A DNA stretch of 64,000 bases from NCBI GenBank assembly GCA_022577435.1, contig JAKOON010000020.1:9825324-9889323 (forward strand). Reading direction: 5' to 3'. This stretch comes from Embiotoca jacksoni. Its lineage: Eukaryota; Chordata; Actinopteri; Embiotocidae. Position 1 is the first letter of the stretch; every line of letters starts with the position of its first letter. Positions 33,961-45,562 of this stretch are shown here, one piece after another. Below the pieces are notes generated by a model. It ran no database searches and had not been told where the DNA came from. It was given only the letters and a program-made list of their open reading frames with translations. A program made the translations under genes and the position numbers.

Positions 33961-36900
33961 ACAGCACGGTGTCTTAGTAGCATTCCAAGCAGGGCGGCAG
34001 ATGTGTTGACAATAACAGACAAAACCAGAGATTTTAGATGCAATATTGTTAGATGAGAAACCACAGCAGTTTGTTTTGATGCTCCTTTAAACTTCTCTGA
34101 AAACTTTTCAGAAAGATGCCTGCTTTACTTGTCATTAACCTTTCTTATTCTTTAGATGATGTAAGTGAAAAATGTAAAAACAACAACCGCAGTTTTTACT
34201 ATTGGTCAAGAATATAAGTTTTCCACTCATGAATGTAACACACTCTTATAATGATGGTGCCAACAGGTCCTTCGCTTTGGAAAAACATCTAAGTTCCCTC
34301 TCAGTTAACCCCAAAAAAACCAAAAAACCAAAAAACAAAACAATCAGTACAAACAGACCTACCAGATACACAAAAGCCAAATAATATGAAACAATATAGT
34401 TACATGTGATCTATGAGACAATAGAGAGCACCCCCCTCCGCAGTAGTAGCTGCTCTATCTGATAGTGGCCCTGCAGGGATGGGGAAGGATATATCAGGGT
34501 GGTGCATGGTGCGAATACAAGCTCCTCCACACCCATTCGGATAAGATAAGGAAGTGATGACACTCAGGGTAACAAAGGATAGAGAAAAGGAAATTGGAAA
34601 AGGGAGGGGGGAGCGTGCTGTATATCAAAATATTTTGGAGGGTCTTCGATATATTGCTCTATGGCTTTGTTTGAATGTGATAGGTACGCTGGAAATCAAG
34701 TGGCATCAGATTTGATAAGCATTTCCTTTCTGTTTTTATTTTTTATCACTGTTGCTTCAGTATCTTACCCTTGTTTCTCTCAGTTTGTTTTTCCTGCAAC
34801 ACATTGATGCAGATACACATACCTCTAGCGTTCCCAGAAAAACCACAGTCCTATTTGCTGAACATTTTCCACTGGAGCAATTCAGGGGTAAATGAGTTGC
34901 TCAAGGGCACCTTAATTATTTGTACAGGGATAAGAAAGAATGACTCACTCGGCGCACAATTTCCCAGAGCATCTGTGGTTTCAAATTGAAAAGCCTTATT
35001 CTCCAACCTTTGGGTTAGCATCATTTGTTGATGCATCCCATGTATGAAAAGATACCGTAGTGCTGTTATCACAAGCACATTACAGCCGCAAATTATAACG
35101 GAGTACACCAGCAGAGGAGAGAAGCTCAGAAGAGGCTTCACGGCATTGAGCAAGGCGTTATGGTAATTGCAACAAAGCAAAGGCAGAGCAGGCAAAAAGT
35201 TCGGCACAGTCCTTAAATGAGTTTTCCACAATGGCTTCTTTGCAAAGTTTCTTCTCTTGTTTTCTTAGTCTCTGGAGGTAATAGACCTGTCGCCGCAGTA
35301 ATAATGATGAATCTCCTCTGTCTGCCCAGCAGAGGATGGGAGAGATGGCTCCAAAATATGGATGTAAGTGGCCGGGCTATAGTGGAACCGGGTTTGAATC
35401 TGAGTGGAGGGAAGATTATGACCACGGCATGCTGGAGTTATAAATCAAAGGGAAACATGCCACTGGAAACACTGGACCTATACAGTTTAGCATGGGACAC
35501 CAGCCTATTATTAGGAAGTGCTGGGCACCACAGTGAAACAGGGTAAACATTGAATTTCAAATAGATCACATCCTGCAGGCTCCACTTCCAACACGTTGTG
35601 TTAGAAGTCATCGTGGCGGGGATGTTCGGGTGATACAAATCACGCCTCCTCCCTTCCCGTCCCAGTGGCACAACACTTAATTACACCTCTGCTATTATAA
35701 TGCCTTCTGGGTAATGCACTGCATAGTGCAATTATTCCGTCTTGACAACATCACAATTCATTTAGGCTTTTTAGTAGAGCTGAGGAATTCTTCATCCTTG
35801 GGGAAGTCTTAGAGGAAAAAAAAAGCTCTAATAATCTGATCTCAGATCTCTGTGAATTGCACAGCTGTGCCATATTCTCGACCAGCAGTCCAAAGCAAGT
35901 TTTTCACTTGGCTTTGACTATAAATTCTCGCCTACCGTGTTGCAGTAAGGGGTCACAACAGTTGGTGGTTTATGTCTGTAAAATATATGATTGATCTTTC
36001 AGCGTGTTTGATTCCACCAGTGAGGCCTTTGAAAAAAGAAGGCAGACAGCAAAGGTGAAAGTGAAATGGTTGGAAATATTAAGGCAATAATATATATTAT
36101 AATAAAATTGAACCTTTATTCCCAGATTTTCTTCTGTGTTGCAGGGTTATTTCTGTTCTTATTACTTTCATTTTCAGTGGGCAAAAATGACAAAATGAAA
36201 AAATTCTGTGCACTAGGGTTTCCCACTTTGTCTATCATAACTACTGCCGGACAGAAAGAAGCTTGTCGTGAATTCAAGTTGAGAGGGAGCTGCAGATTTG
36301 ATGGACAAAATGAGACGCATTTGAGGATAAAGTCATGTGTACTTTTAAAACTCTGACAGAATATAGGAAAGTAACTTGGAGATAAAATGAAATAGTCTCC
36401 ATTTAAAGAAGTCCTTTACAGATTGCCAGAGTCTTTTTAAAAGGCAGATATCCAATCATACCACATCCTCACTTCTGACATTTTTGCTCTTTTCTTTCTC
36501 CTTCATTTGCGCTTTCCCATCTTTCTTGGCCTCATATCATCCCTTAAGTCCTTACACCAATTTGTTCACCCTTTCTTTATAGCCTCTTGCTCTGTTATCC
36601 ACTCTTTTACTTCTAACTTTCAACTTCCCATTGGGAAGTATAGTTCCTTCTCTCTGCTCTTTTATTTCCTCAACCAGTCAAGTAGTCGGATGTATGCCAC
36701 ACACCCACCGCCAATGTCCGCACTATTTTCTTTTTGCTCCATTAAACCCCACTGTACTGCACTGACCTGGAACAGATGCAGTCGACCTATATACAGTAAG
36801 CTGTGAGTGAACAGCTTCCATCTGCAGGAGCAGTCTGGTACTTTTGGGTCCTTTGAGCTCTGCTGTGGCTCCCCGCCTGCTGCTTTCACCACGCTTTACA

Positions 36901-37878
36901 CTTTGGACACTGAACCGCGGTTCAACTCCCTGAAATTGCCTTTCAAGCCGTCTTCTGGGCCGATGCTGAATAGACTTGGTGCTTCACCTTTCTGGAAGGC
37001 AGTGAACTGTCAAGTCTGGTTACGTTTTAGTGGTCCTGTATCAATGTACAACACACTCCTGAGTGTGCTGATTGTGACATTGTCTGGCAGACATCCCAGG
37101 CTCTGGTGTCATTAGAGGTCTTCAGCTCTGACCTTTACAGCCAAATCATCCCAATGAAGATATCTGGCCTGAGAAAGAATCCTAATGAATTTGGCTTGTT
37201 TTGGTCTCGGGGAAGAGAAAGACGGCAGCTGTTTCTAAAAAGTGCTCACAGACAATTGAGTCATTTGTGGTCAAGTGCTTTGAGCACTTCAGTGATCATT
37301 AACATTACCTTGCACAACTTTGTCATTCTATTGCCTGCCTAAGGGTCAATGAACAGGAGAACTGGTGCCCCTTAGGCTACCACAACAGAAACCAATGAAA
37401 TACAGGCAACTAAGTGAATGCGTGCAAAGCACTGTGCTCCACAGTCCCCAGGTAACACGCTCACCTCTCTTCCAGTGGTGGGTGAGATTTAGCTAACAAG
37501 CAAAGAGCTGCCAGACTTCGACATGATTAGCAAAACAACCTTCAAGCAATGAGTCTGAAATCCAAACGGTGGGCGAATGTGGACTTGACGTCAGATCAGA
37601 AGTGGGTAGGACACAGCTTCATCAACTCCAGGGCTGAGGCAGACGCAGGTATGCTGGGAATTTTGCAGCCCTGTGTAGTGAGCATGGTGAACACTAGAGC
37701 GTGACCTGGCTTTGTGATTGGATCTCTGTGTTCCCGGCAGGTAATTGGGCTCCAGGGCTGCAGACAGAAGTGTAGACAGGAGAAAAGGTGCAGGTTTTGG
37801 AAAGAAGTGAAGGGCCGAAAGACAAGAGACAAACCGGACTCAGACAAGTCGTTCTTTGAAATTCTGATCTTCTTAGTT
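33961..37878. other. Long non-coding stretch, no gene seen
   Basis: About 3.9 kb without a recognisable element. A purine-rich patch GGGAGGGGGGAGCG lies near 34604-34617. Frames at 35217-35546 and 36807-37115 look random; the region 36480-36660 is pyrimidine-rich. Confidence 0.57.
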
Positions 37879-37895
37879 GAGAGAGAGAGAGAGAG
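37879..37895 (+). repeat. Short (GA)n microsatellite
   Basis: Eight GA units. Confidence 0.9.
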
Positions 37896-38115
37896 CGTCA
37901 GGTAGAGGCTGGCGAGGAAAAGCCTCAAAGAAAACGCAAACGTGTGCTTCCATGTGTGCGTTAGACAAAGAGACGAAGACTCAGAAACTGCTCTAGTTTA
38001 AAGTCTGACGAAGCACCCACTGTAGCACCGTCAATGTATGACATCAGTATTTCCATCAGGCCCATTCTCAAGGGCAATCACGATGAAATTCAGCTGATAA
38101 AATAAATATTACAAC

Positions 38116-38123
38116 CGCACACA

Positions 38124-38211
<88 letters not shown>
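38116..38211 (+). repeat. Compound (GCAC)n-(CA)n microsatellite
   Basis: About twelve to thirteen clean CGCA/GCAC tetramers (to about 38175) pass directly into about 18 CA units. The tetramer half keeps a regular CG every 4 bp. Confidence 0.97.
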
Positions 38212-38214
<3 letters not shown>

Positions 38215-41200
38215 GGGGTGTAATGATTAATCGGAGCACCCAAGGTCTAACCTCAGTAACCCCAAGGCTGCGCGGATGCAGAGCCCCACATTAGGCATGC
38301 AGCCACATAACCTTGCTCTTCCTCCGTCCTCCCTCTTAACCCGCTCACCTGTCTTCCAGCAGCACCTGTTCTGCCATTCTGGGTATTCATTGATATTCTG
38401 ATCATGTGTCTTTCTCACAACCTCCTGTAGTATGTGCTCGTAAGAATGTGTATGAAATGTAGTGCATGTGTGCTGCAAAAATATGCGGGGGAGAAAAAAA
38501 AAAAAGCATGTTTACAGCTTTCCTCTGGGCTCGTTTAAAAAGGAATCCTACCTCCAATCTAATCTCCATCTAATATAGCTCGAGTGGCTGCCCGCCTACA
38601 CAATCTTGCATAGCTGCAGTGCCCATATGGCCCAAAGGGAACTCTCATTGTTTTATTACAGATCAGACAATCCGGGCTCTTTTTCTCTGCTTCTTGTAAT
38701 AGCCTGTCCTTGGGTGTTTTTTTTAATGGCAGGTTATTTCATTCATTCAAACATGTCACAATGGTCCTCTAGGAGGGAAGGGCGAATGTTAATTGGTCAT
38801 GAATATGGTGTAATAACGTGTTACACAATTACGCTTTTCCAAAGTGTTTATTTGTACCGACTGCACTTAAGAAAATAAAGTGCAGGTGCGGAAATCTTTA
38901 CAATTGACAAAAGCAGGTAATATGTAACAATCCAAATATAACTTCCTCAGGTGGGCAAGCGTCCAAGTACAATCACCAACTGGTTATTTTATCATCGTGA
39001 GGCATTAGGTCTGTCAGCCCACTGGCCAATATATGCCTTGGCGTGATTCCAGACCAGATATGCTGGCAGCGAGTTGGGCTAAGGGCTCCCATTTGCTGCT
39101 ATCTGGATAGCACTCTGCCCGGCAGGTCTGGGCTTCTCACTCCCCCCGAGGCCTGACTGTCAAGGGCAGAGGTGGCTTATAAGTGAGAGACATGCAGGAG
39201 AAAAGAGGACGAAGGGGGGCGGAGTGAAAGTTGTTTTGAGAATGCCGCTCAGGTTTTCAATCGGTGCTAGGAGGGGCCTTTTCGGGATGACAGAGTGTCT
39301 GGCCGATCTGGCGGGAAAGAAAACCCAAATGTGGGGATGGGATGGTTGCCACGGCGCTGAGGGAGGATGCAAGTGATGGATGGCAGTTGTTAGATGCAGT
39401 AATTGTGTTCAGGTAATTGACCCTGCTCCCTCCCCCTTTACTCGCTCTCCTCCCGGTGAGCCAAGCACTCCATCTCTCTTTCACTTCTGTTCCACAGATG
39501 GGAGAAAACACTGGCAAAGAGGGGCCAGTTCCAAGTCTTGGCAGCCCACTTGTTTGTTTTCAAGCTTTTACTTTAGAACACGAGTGTCTGCTCTTCTCAT
39601 TTCAGATGAGCCTATTATGTTTTGCATTTGTACTCTTACAGTGGCGGCTGCTGTTATCAAGAATGACGTGATAAAAACAACAGTAGAAAGAGATGAAAAT
39701 CAAACATCACATTACTGAAAGTTAACTATTAAAAGTCAAGTTCCTAAAATAATTAATATGCCCAGTAAGATAAAAAAAACAAACATTTGCTTAACTCATG
39801 TAACAGAAACTTCAAGTGCAATTAATAACACAGATTTTAGAAAGTAGAAACAAAGAATAGGCATTCAAAGAAGTGCTTCTAACTGAAATATGAGCCAAGA
39901 TATAAACATAAACAAACTTCTGCCGCTAGTAAGTTGGTATGCACTTCAAACACAATCATTTAGATGAAATCCATACTTGTAAGCTGTCTAAAAACAGATA
40001 TTGGAAAATAGCCTAAAACGGTGTCTGTTTTACTGTCGAGTGGAGGGAGAGTGTAAAATGACCAAAAACACTACGTTTTGGCATCAGATCTGTTCAAATA
40101 GTAAGTGCTTATTGTCATAATCATAGAATGAAGTCCTTTAATGGAGAAGGAAGAGACGCCAACATCTCCAGTGTAGCCTCAAAAATATAATGCAGACGCA
40201 TATCATTGGGGTTATGAACTAAGCCCAGACTCAAAGAAATCGTTTATCAGTTTTTTTCCCCCACATTCATGACTCTAACATGTTTAGTGAAACACACATT
40301 AGCCTGCTTCCACTGACATGTAAAAGGTTTAGACCGGTGAGGACCACGGCACAACCTCACCTTTAATAATGAAACCAATCCCCTCTGAGTGCCAGTGAAG
40401 CAGTGACTAAAACGGAGAAGGATTGTTGTGGCTTCATATAGAGGAGGTGATGATGTACTTCCCTCTTCATGCATCAGCAGGTTATGGCAGCATTCATCAC
40501 CGGTTCCCAGTCCCTGTGCTAATAATCAGCTGGGTATATCTCAATCTACAACCTGTGATTTATACTGAGCTCTGCATTCGGGTGACAAGTTTTTAAACGG
40601 AGCTGTGCAATGTAAATCATCACCTCAGTGAGTGTCGAGCTGATGGGTTCGTGCTGAGAGATGTGAGGGAAGAAAGCCACAAATAAACATTTGTGTGTAA
40701 GAACATTAAACTACTGGAGAAAGTGCAAAGTTATGAGGTAGTAGTTGCAGCCCAGACTCACAAGTTTTACTGCTGTTTTTGAAGCATTACATACACAGTG
40801 TTTTTTTAATATCCTAATTTCAGAGTTTATTATCATTCAGCTGCTTTAACTTCAAATCTTGATACAAGACATTTCACTTCTGCATAAATGAAACTCGTAG
40901 CAGCACTACTTTTAACACATAACATTTTTGGACTTGCATTCTTGTGACTGACGTACTGAACTGGTGAAAAAGATCAGGCTTTTGAAATCATAAATATTCT
41001 ACTCACAACTAATCAACTTCAGAGTGTAATGTTAACCAAAACTGACTTCAGTGATCATTTTTTTGATGCTAAGCATGCCGCTCATGAGCCTTTTTATTTT
41101 ACTGTTACTTTTACAACACTGTTCAATCCCACATTTTAGGATCAGGCAGTAAAGAAGGCCAATGTCACCCCACTAACACAGACCATAAACTACCCTTGCC

Positions 41201-41819
41201 CAACTTTCTAATTCACAGGTCCGTTGGACTTGGAGCATGATGACATCACCTTGTCTCACTCGACCAGAGCAGGTTGTCCATTGTCCCATCCGACCTTGCT
41301 TGCACTGATTCATCGTGTTGATGAGGAGAAGTGAGGGCGTGTATAATGTCTTACAATTTTCATTTCCTTGCTTTCATCTGCGATAGAAGAGCAGATAAGG
41401 GAAAAGCGACGTGTCACTGGCACTAAAGTAAAAGTCTCTCCTCTCCATATCAATATCTTTGCTAATCTAAGTCACGTTTTAAGGGAGGAGGTGAGCTGTT
41501 ATGTGACTGAGCTGAAGGGCAAAGACGTTCAGCTCTTAGTTTTCCCCTTCACTGTACACCCACATCTCAATTACAGCCCGTTCAGTGGCCTTTAACACCC
41601 ACAGCTTAATCCAGAATGAACTTCTTCTGCAATTGTGAAATGAAAAATGGCCTAGGTGCTGTCTTCACCAATCGAATTGACCTGAGAGGAGACTTTCCTA
41701 ATGAGAATATCCCTGAGCTGAATTGAAATGTGATGAACATCAAATCAGGGAAAAGCAATAATCAAAGATAGATAAATCTGGACTCCCCCTCCCTCTTTGT
41801 CCAAGGTCAAGGATTTCTT
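38212..41819. other. Long non-coding stretch, no gene seen
   Basis: No gene or transposon is recognised. The part at 38990-39150 is unusually complex and GC-balanced and could be conserved, but there is nothing to confirm it. Frames at 39380-39718 and 39417-39671 overlap in different phases and have no known domain. Confidence 0.55.
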
Positions 41820-42260
41820 CAGGCCTCATCTAAGCTCCATCCTGTAATGATTCTACATGCAACTCCACATATTGCCATCCTCCCGCCTGCATTTTCTTCA
41901 GCACTTGGTTCATATCAGAGTGCCTAAATGAGGCCACATTAAAGACGCCACTACGAATTCTCCAAGACAAAGTGAAATTCAATGAAATGCAGTGGACATT
42001 ACATCCAGTAGCTTCTTATATAACAAGCTTTTTATCCCACATTCCCAACCCTCAAATCCAATCTCTGCCCCGGCAACGAATCTTTACACTCTCCCAGGTG
42101 TATTAAATAGAAATCAGGGCTTGGTTGCAGGTCCTGTAATGATCGTTTGGGCCAGCTAATATCGGACAGTTTATCCAGGCAGGCTGCCACAACTGACTTC
42201 CTTCCTTCTGACATTGCTGTGACTCCATTAGCCAAAGTGTTCGACGTAAATGACGGAAGG
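41820..42260. promoter_or_regulatory. Candidate conserved non-coding element (weak)
   Basis: A block without low-complexity sequence or repeat signatures. It has scattered homeodomain-type cores such as CAGCTAATAT and CCATTAGCC, and it lies between ordinary AT-rich DNA and the mariner relic. The call rests only on sequence texture. Confidence 0.12.
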
Positions 42261-42536
42261 CAGTGCTTGGCAGTGTCAGGGCTCGCTCGGATCAGCTGGC
42301 CTCTATCGATTCAATCACGGAATAAAGGACGAAGCAGGGAATAGGCACCCCAGGAACATTTTGTCCAACCAAGCCATACTCTGTCTTTTAACATTGGCAC
42401 ATCGCGACCCAGGGAGACATTCATTTCCAACACTGCTTTCGACACGCGAGTGCGGCAGCTCACATAGATGCACTAGCATGTGGCTGCAACACGAGGCCAC
42501 AGATGAGCTCGGATACGTAATGATTATGTCCACAAA
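42261..42536. other. Non-coding DNA, no gene seen
   Basis: The 143-codon open frame 42250-42681 begins here and runs into the left end of the mariner relic; it is not a gene. Confidence 0.6.
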
Positions 42537-43220
42537 TACGAGGTGCGATCAGAAAGTTCAAAGACTGTTTCTGTTGCACATAAATGGAGCGCAGCATCAT
42601 AATGCATCGGAGCAGAGGGAAGCAGCAACTTTTACGACAAAGTTATCCAAGTTAAGTCTCTTGATCAACATCAGCAGCTGAGTTACACGCATTTTTGTGA
42701 CCATTTTGTGATTTTATCATGGACATGAGCAGAGAGTCTAAAAGTCAGAAAGCCTACAGCAATGAAGCGATGAGTCGGTTGAGGTTTTTGAACGGCATTC
42801 ATGTTTCAAGAGGGGAGTAGCACGTCAGGAGCAAAACCAGGTGGGTTTTGTTTGACATTTTCGGGGTTGTGTATCATGAATTTGTGCCCCAGGGTCAGAC
42901 TGTCAACTCAGAGCTCTCCTGAGACGTTTTCAGGCATCGGAGGGAAAACATTCAGCGCAAACGACGGCGCTTTGGTTTACCAACATGACAATGTGCCAGC
43001 TCAGAGCAGACTGAAAACATACGTGTTTCTCGCCCACAACAACACAATTTGTCGCTCCCCTCCTCACCGGATGTGTCTCCCGGTGGGGTCTTTCTGTTCC
43101 ATTCAAAACTCTGATGTGCGGTCTCTGCTCAAGTTTCAGGTCTATGTTCAAAATGGTCGCGTACCAGTGGTCACAAAAATGTGTGCAACACAGGTGCTGA
43201 TGTTGATCAAGCGACGTAAC
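42537..43220 (+). mobile_element. Decayed, internally deleted mariner transposon
   Basis: The left end follows a TA dinucleotide (42537-42538), the target of Tc1/mariner elements. It reads CGAGGTGCGATCAGAAAGTT, a mariner-style terminal repeat. It is followed by remnants of a mariner transposase in the expected order (see the pseudogene entry). Intact mariners are about 1.3 kb; only about 0.7 kb remains, and no matching right terminal repeat was found after 43220. The copy cannot move by itself. Confidence 0.85.
42719..43215 (+). pseudogene. Mariner transposase pseudogene
   Basis: Three frames hold recognisable mariner blocks. An N-terminal block KAYSNEAMSRLRFLNG (from about 42749) corresponds to the AYGDEAMSR-type helix-turn-helix region. 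A central block DIFGVVYHEFVPQGQTVN (within 42842-42907) is the family signature preceding the second catalytic Asp. HDNVPAQ (near 42984) carries that second Asp. SSPDVSPGGVFLFHSKL (from 43061) corresponds to the YSPDLAPCDFFLFP block. A C-terminal AYQWSQKCVQ lies near 43157. The region between the first two blocks, including the first catalytic Asp, is deleted. The third catalytic Asp position reads Gly. Stops and frame changes separate the blocks, so it is certainly inactive. Confidence 0.85.
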
Positions 43221-44197
43221 ATTATATATTTACGATATTATATGTTATTATTTAAATATGTTATAATTTCTCTGTTCTGTGCACGTCAACACACATACAA
43301 ATCAGAGATCACAAGAGCTTTCTATTAATTAATAGGTTTTCTCCACTAGAAGAAAATTTGATGTAAAAACAGACCACACCAGCGTTTAAAATATCCCTCA
43401 ACATGTTTTTTATTTTTTTATTTTAATTTTTTATTGTTTTATTTATGTGAGCACCTAAATGAATCTCACCTATGTGAATATAATTGGTAAATTACCATTT
43501 TGTGTTTTTCTGGTCAATAGGGAATTGAGAGAGACTTAGAAACACAAAAACCCTTTTTCAAACTCATATTACTCCCATATTTACACTGCAGTGGGGTGCC
43601 ACAGCATTTCTTTTATGAGGGTTTAGATCACATGCTGTTGACTTTCAGTTTCATGTTAAATAAAAACTATAACTTGATTGCTATCAATTGCTCTTCATTT
43701 ACTGTGTAAGCTATAAAATGTCTGGTTAAATTCTGGACTGGGGACCACAACTAATGGAAACTGACTAATAGGACGGGCGATGACTTGATCATTTCAAGGG
43801 TGACTTGTTTAAATAACTGACACAAACTTCAGTTTCATTTAAAAGTTAAGAGTCACAAATAAGTGTCTGTAATGCCTCGTGCTCTATTTTTTTCATTAAG
43901 AGCCAGACTTATACTCCCAGAATCAGATAAAACTTCAGGGCCTAACCAGTGAGGCTCGCGTCTGAAATAAAGGCTTGAAACAGGCATAAAAATTGAGGAA
44001 CTTCTTATCTGTGGCTAATCACCAGATTTAGTGTTGTGTTTAAAATTGTAAGCCAGCCATACATTTTTTTGGTCATTTTGTTTTACTATCATTGCACGAT
44101 CAAGTGTTAGGCCAGAGATATGCTTGCTTTAAACTGCGCATTCACATGCACATGATAACCGCCTCGTGTATCCTGCATCTGTTTGGAGCGTATGCCA
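43221..44197. other. Non-coding, locally very AT-rich DNA
   Basis: Contains a T/A-rich low-complexity patch at about 43404-43446. Nothing else recognised. Confidence 0.6.
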
Positions 44198-44219
44198 CCC
44201 CCCCCCCCACACACACACT
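44198..44219 (+). repeat. Poly(C) run into short (CA)n
   Basis: About eleven C residues followed by five to six CA units. Confidence 0.92.
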
Positions 44220-44515
44220 CTCATGATCTCAGAATCAGCAAAGTAGTGACTCCTTCACTTATCGCCGTCTCCATCTCCATTTTTTACATCAGGCGAATAT
44301 GGATGTTCTAATTATATGCTTGTTTTTTTTCGGGTGTGCCTTCTTGTGGAGTAACGAGGCAAGTATGTGAGCAACAACATTCACTGCGCGAACTGCTGGT
44401 TCAAAAGCAAGTAGATCTCCGGCCTTAGTCTGCCATCACTGACAGTGAGAGCCCTGCGCTGTTATGTTCTACTGACAGCTTAAAAGCACTCTACAAAAAA
44501 CAAAAACACGTGGAC

Positions 44516-44578
<63 letters not shown>
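44516..44578 (+). repeat. Compound (TA)n-(CA)n microsatellite
   Basis: About six to seven TA units pass into about 25 CA units. Frames through it are artefacts. Confidence 0.97.
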
Positions 44579-44581
<3 letters not shown>

Positions 44582-45164
44582 GCAGTTTATCGGGCCTTTC
44601 ATGTGCCTTCCTCGTGGGAGACGTGGGAGCCGTGGAAAGAATTGGCAGGACGTGGCTTCGAAATGTTCCCGTGTGTTATCAGGGTGAAAAACCACAGTGT
44701 GCAGCCACTGCACATTCTGCTTGCAACACACTGTGTCTCGAGCGTTCTCGCTTAAACCAGTGCTGTATGTGCTCGCAGTCATGAATGGGATGAGTGTGGG
44801 GAGGTCGAAGGTTACGGTACCTTGTTTTACATTCAGGCCCACACTTAAGTCCCCTTCATCCTGTTGGGACTGTAGGCGATTTTCTAATGTTTTGGTTCAG
44901 AGAAACTTTGCAGTTTTCTTGGCTTCCTGTTTTTCTTGACTCCGCCGCCAGTGATCCTCTAATGCCTACTGAAGGGCTCAGCGGGGGATCCTGCTTCAAG
45001 GGAATCGTCTGTATGTGAAAGTATAAGTATTGGCTCTGCGTACGAGGTGAGGTGAGGTGGCAAAACACTTAAAGAATCTGCCCTGTGATAGAAATATTTT
45101 CTAAATCCCTGACCTCCAACACTACCCAACTCCTCACAGTTGGACCAAGTTTGTTGTGTGCCGG

Positions 45165-45211
45165 GAAAGGGTGGTGGGGGGTTGGGGGGCGGGGGGGGGG
45201 GGGGGGGGGGG
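45165..45211 (+). repeat. G-rich tract with 21 consecutive G
   Basis: GGGTGGTGGGGGGTTGGGGG leads into C and then an unbroken G21 (45191-45211). The G runs satisfy the four-tract rule for intramolecular G-quadruplexes several times over. The minus-strand frame 44959-45225 encoding poly-Pro is an artefact. Confidence 0.93.
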
Positions 45212-45465
45212 CACAAGAGGCACATGATAAGAGCTTTTGCTAAATACCTTAAATGTTAATTTTGAGAGTTGTTTTGCTTGGGGACAATTGCTGGAAATAG
45301 CCCCCACAGACATGGACTTTATCTAAAGAGGGAACATTATCTTTAGGGAGGTAACGTGAATATACAGCAGAGACACAGCCATCGCTATCAGTACATTCAA
45401 ATAAATACTACCTAAGCCACAGAGTCCTACTTTTATCATTTTTTTTATGTCAAGCACTACATGTC

Positions 45466-45562
45466 ATTTTCTTGCTGTAAAGCACTTTAAGCTTAATTTC
45501 TTGTATGAAAGGTGATATACAAATAAAGTTTATTATTATTATTATTATAATTATTATTATTT
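45466..45562 (+). mobile_element. LINE/SINE 3' tail with (TTA)n end
   Basis: CTGTAAAGCACTTTAAGC continues to TTTCTTGTATGAAAGGTGAT, then ATACAAATAAAG and an array of TTA units interrupted once (45530-45561). This is the characteristic 3' end of fish L2-type LINEs and of SINEs sharing that tail. The body upstream is not recognisable, as expected for a 5'-truncated insertion. Confidence 0.68.

Noticed and set aside
35370..35405. B-box-like GGGTTTGAATCTG, possible tRNA-type promoter
   Set aside because: No correctly spaced A box and no cloverleaf could be drawn around it.
38116..38211. Regular repeats considered as a CRISPR-like array
   Set aside because: The period is 4 and 2 bp with no spacers; it is a microsatellite in a vertebrate genome.
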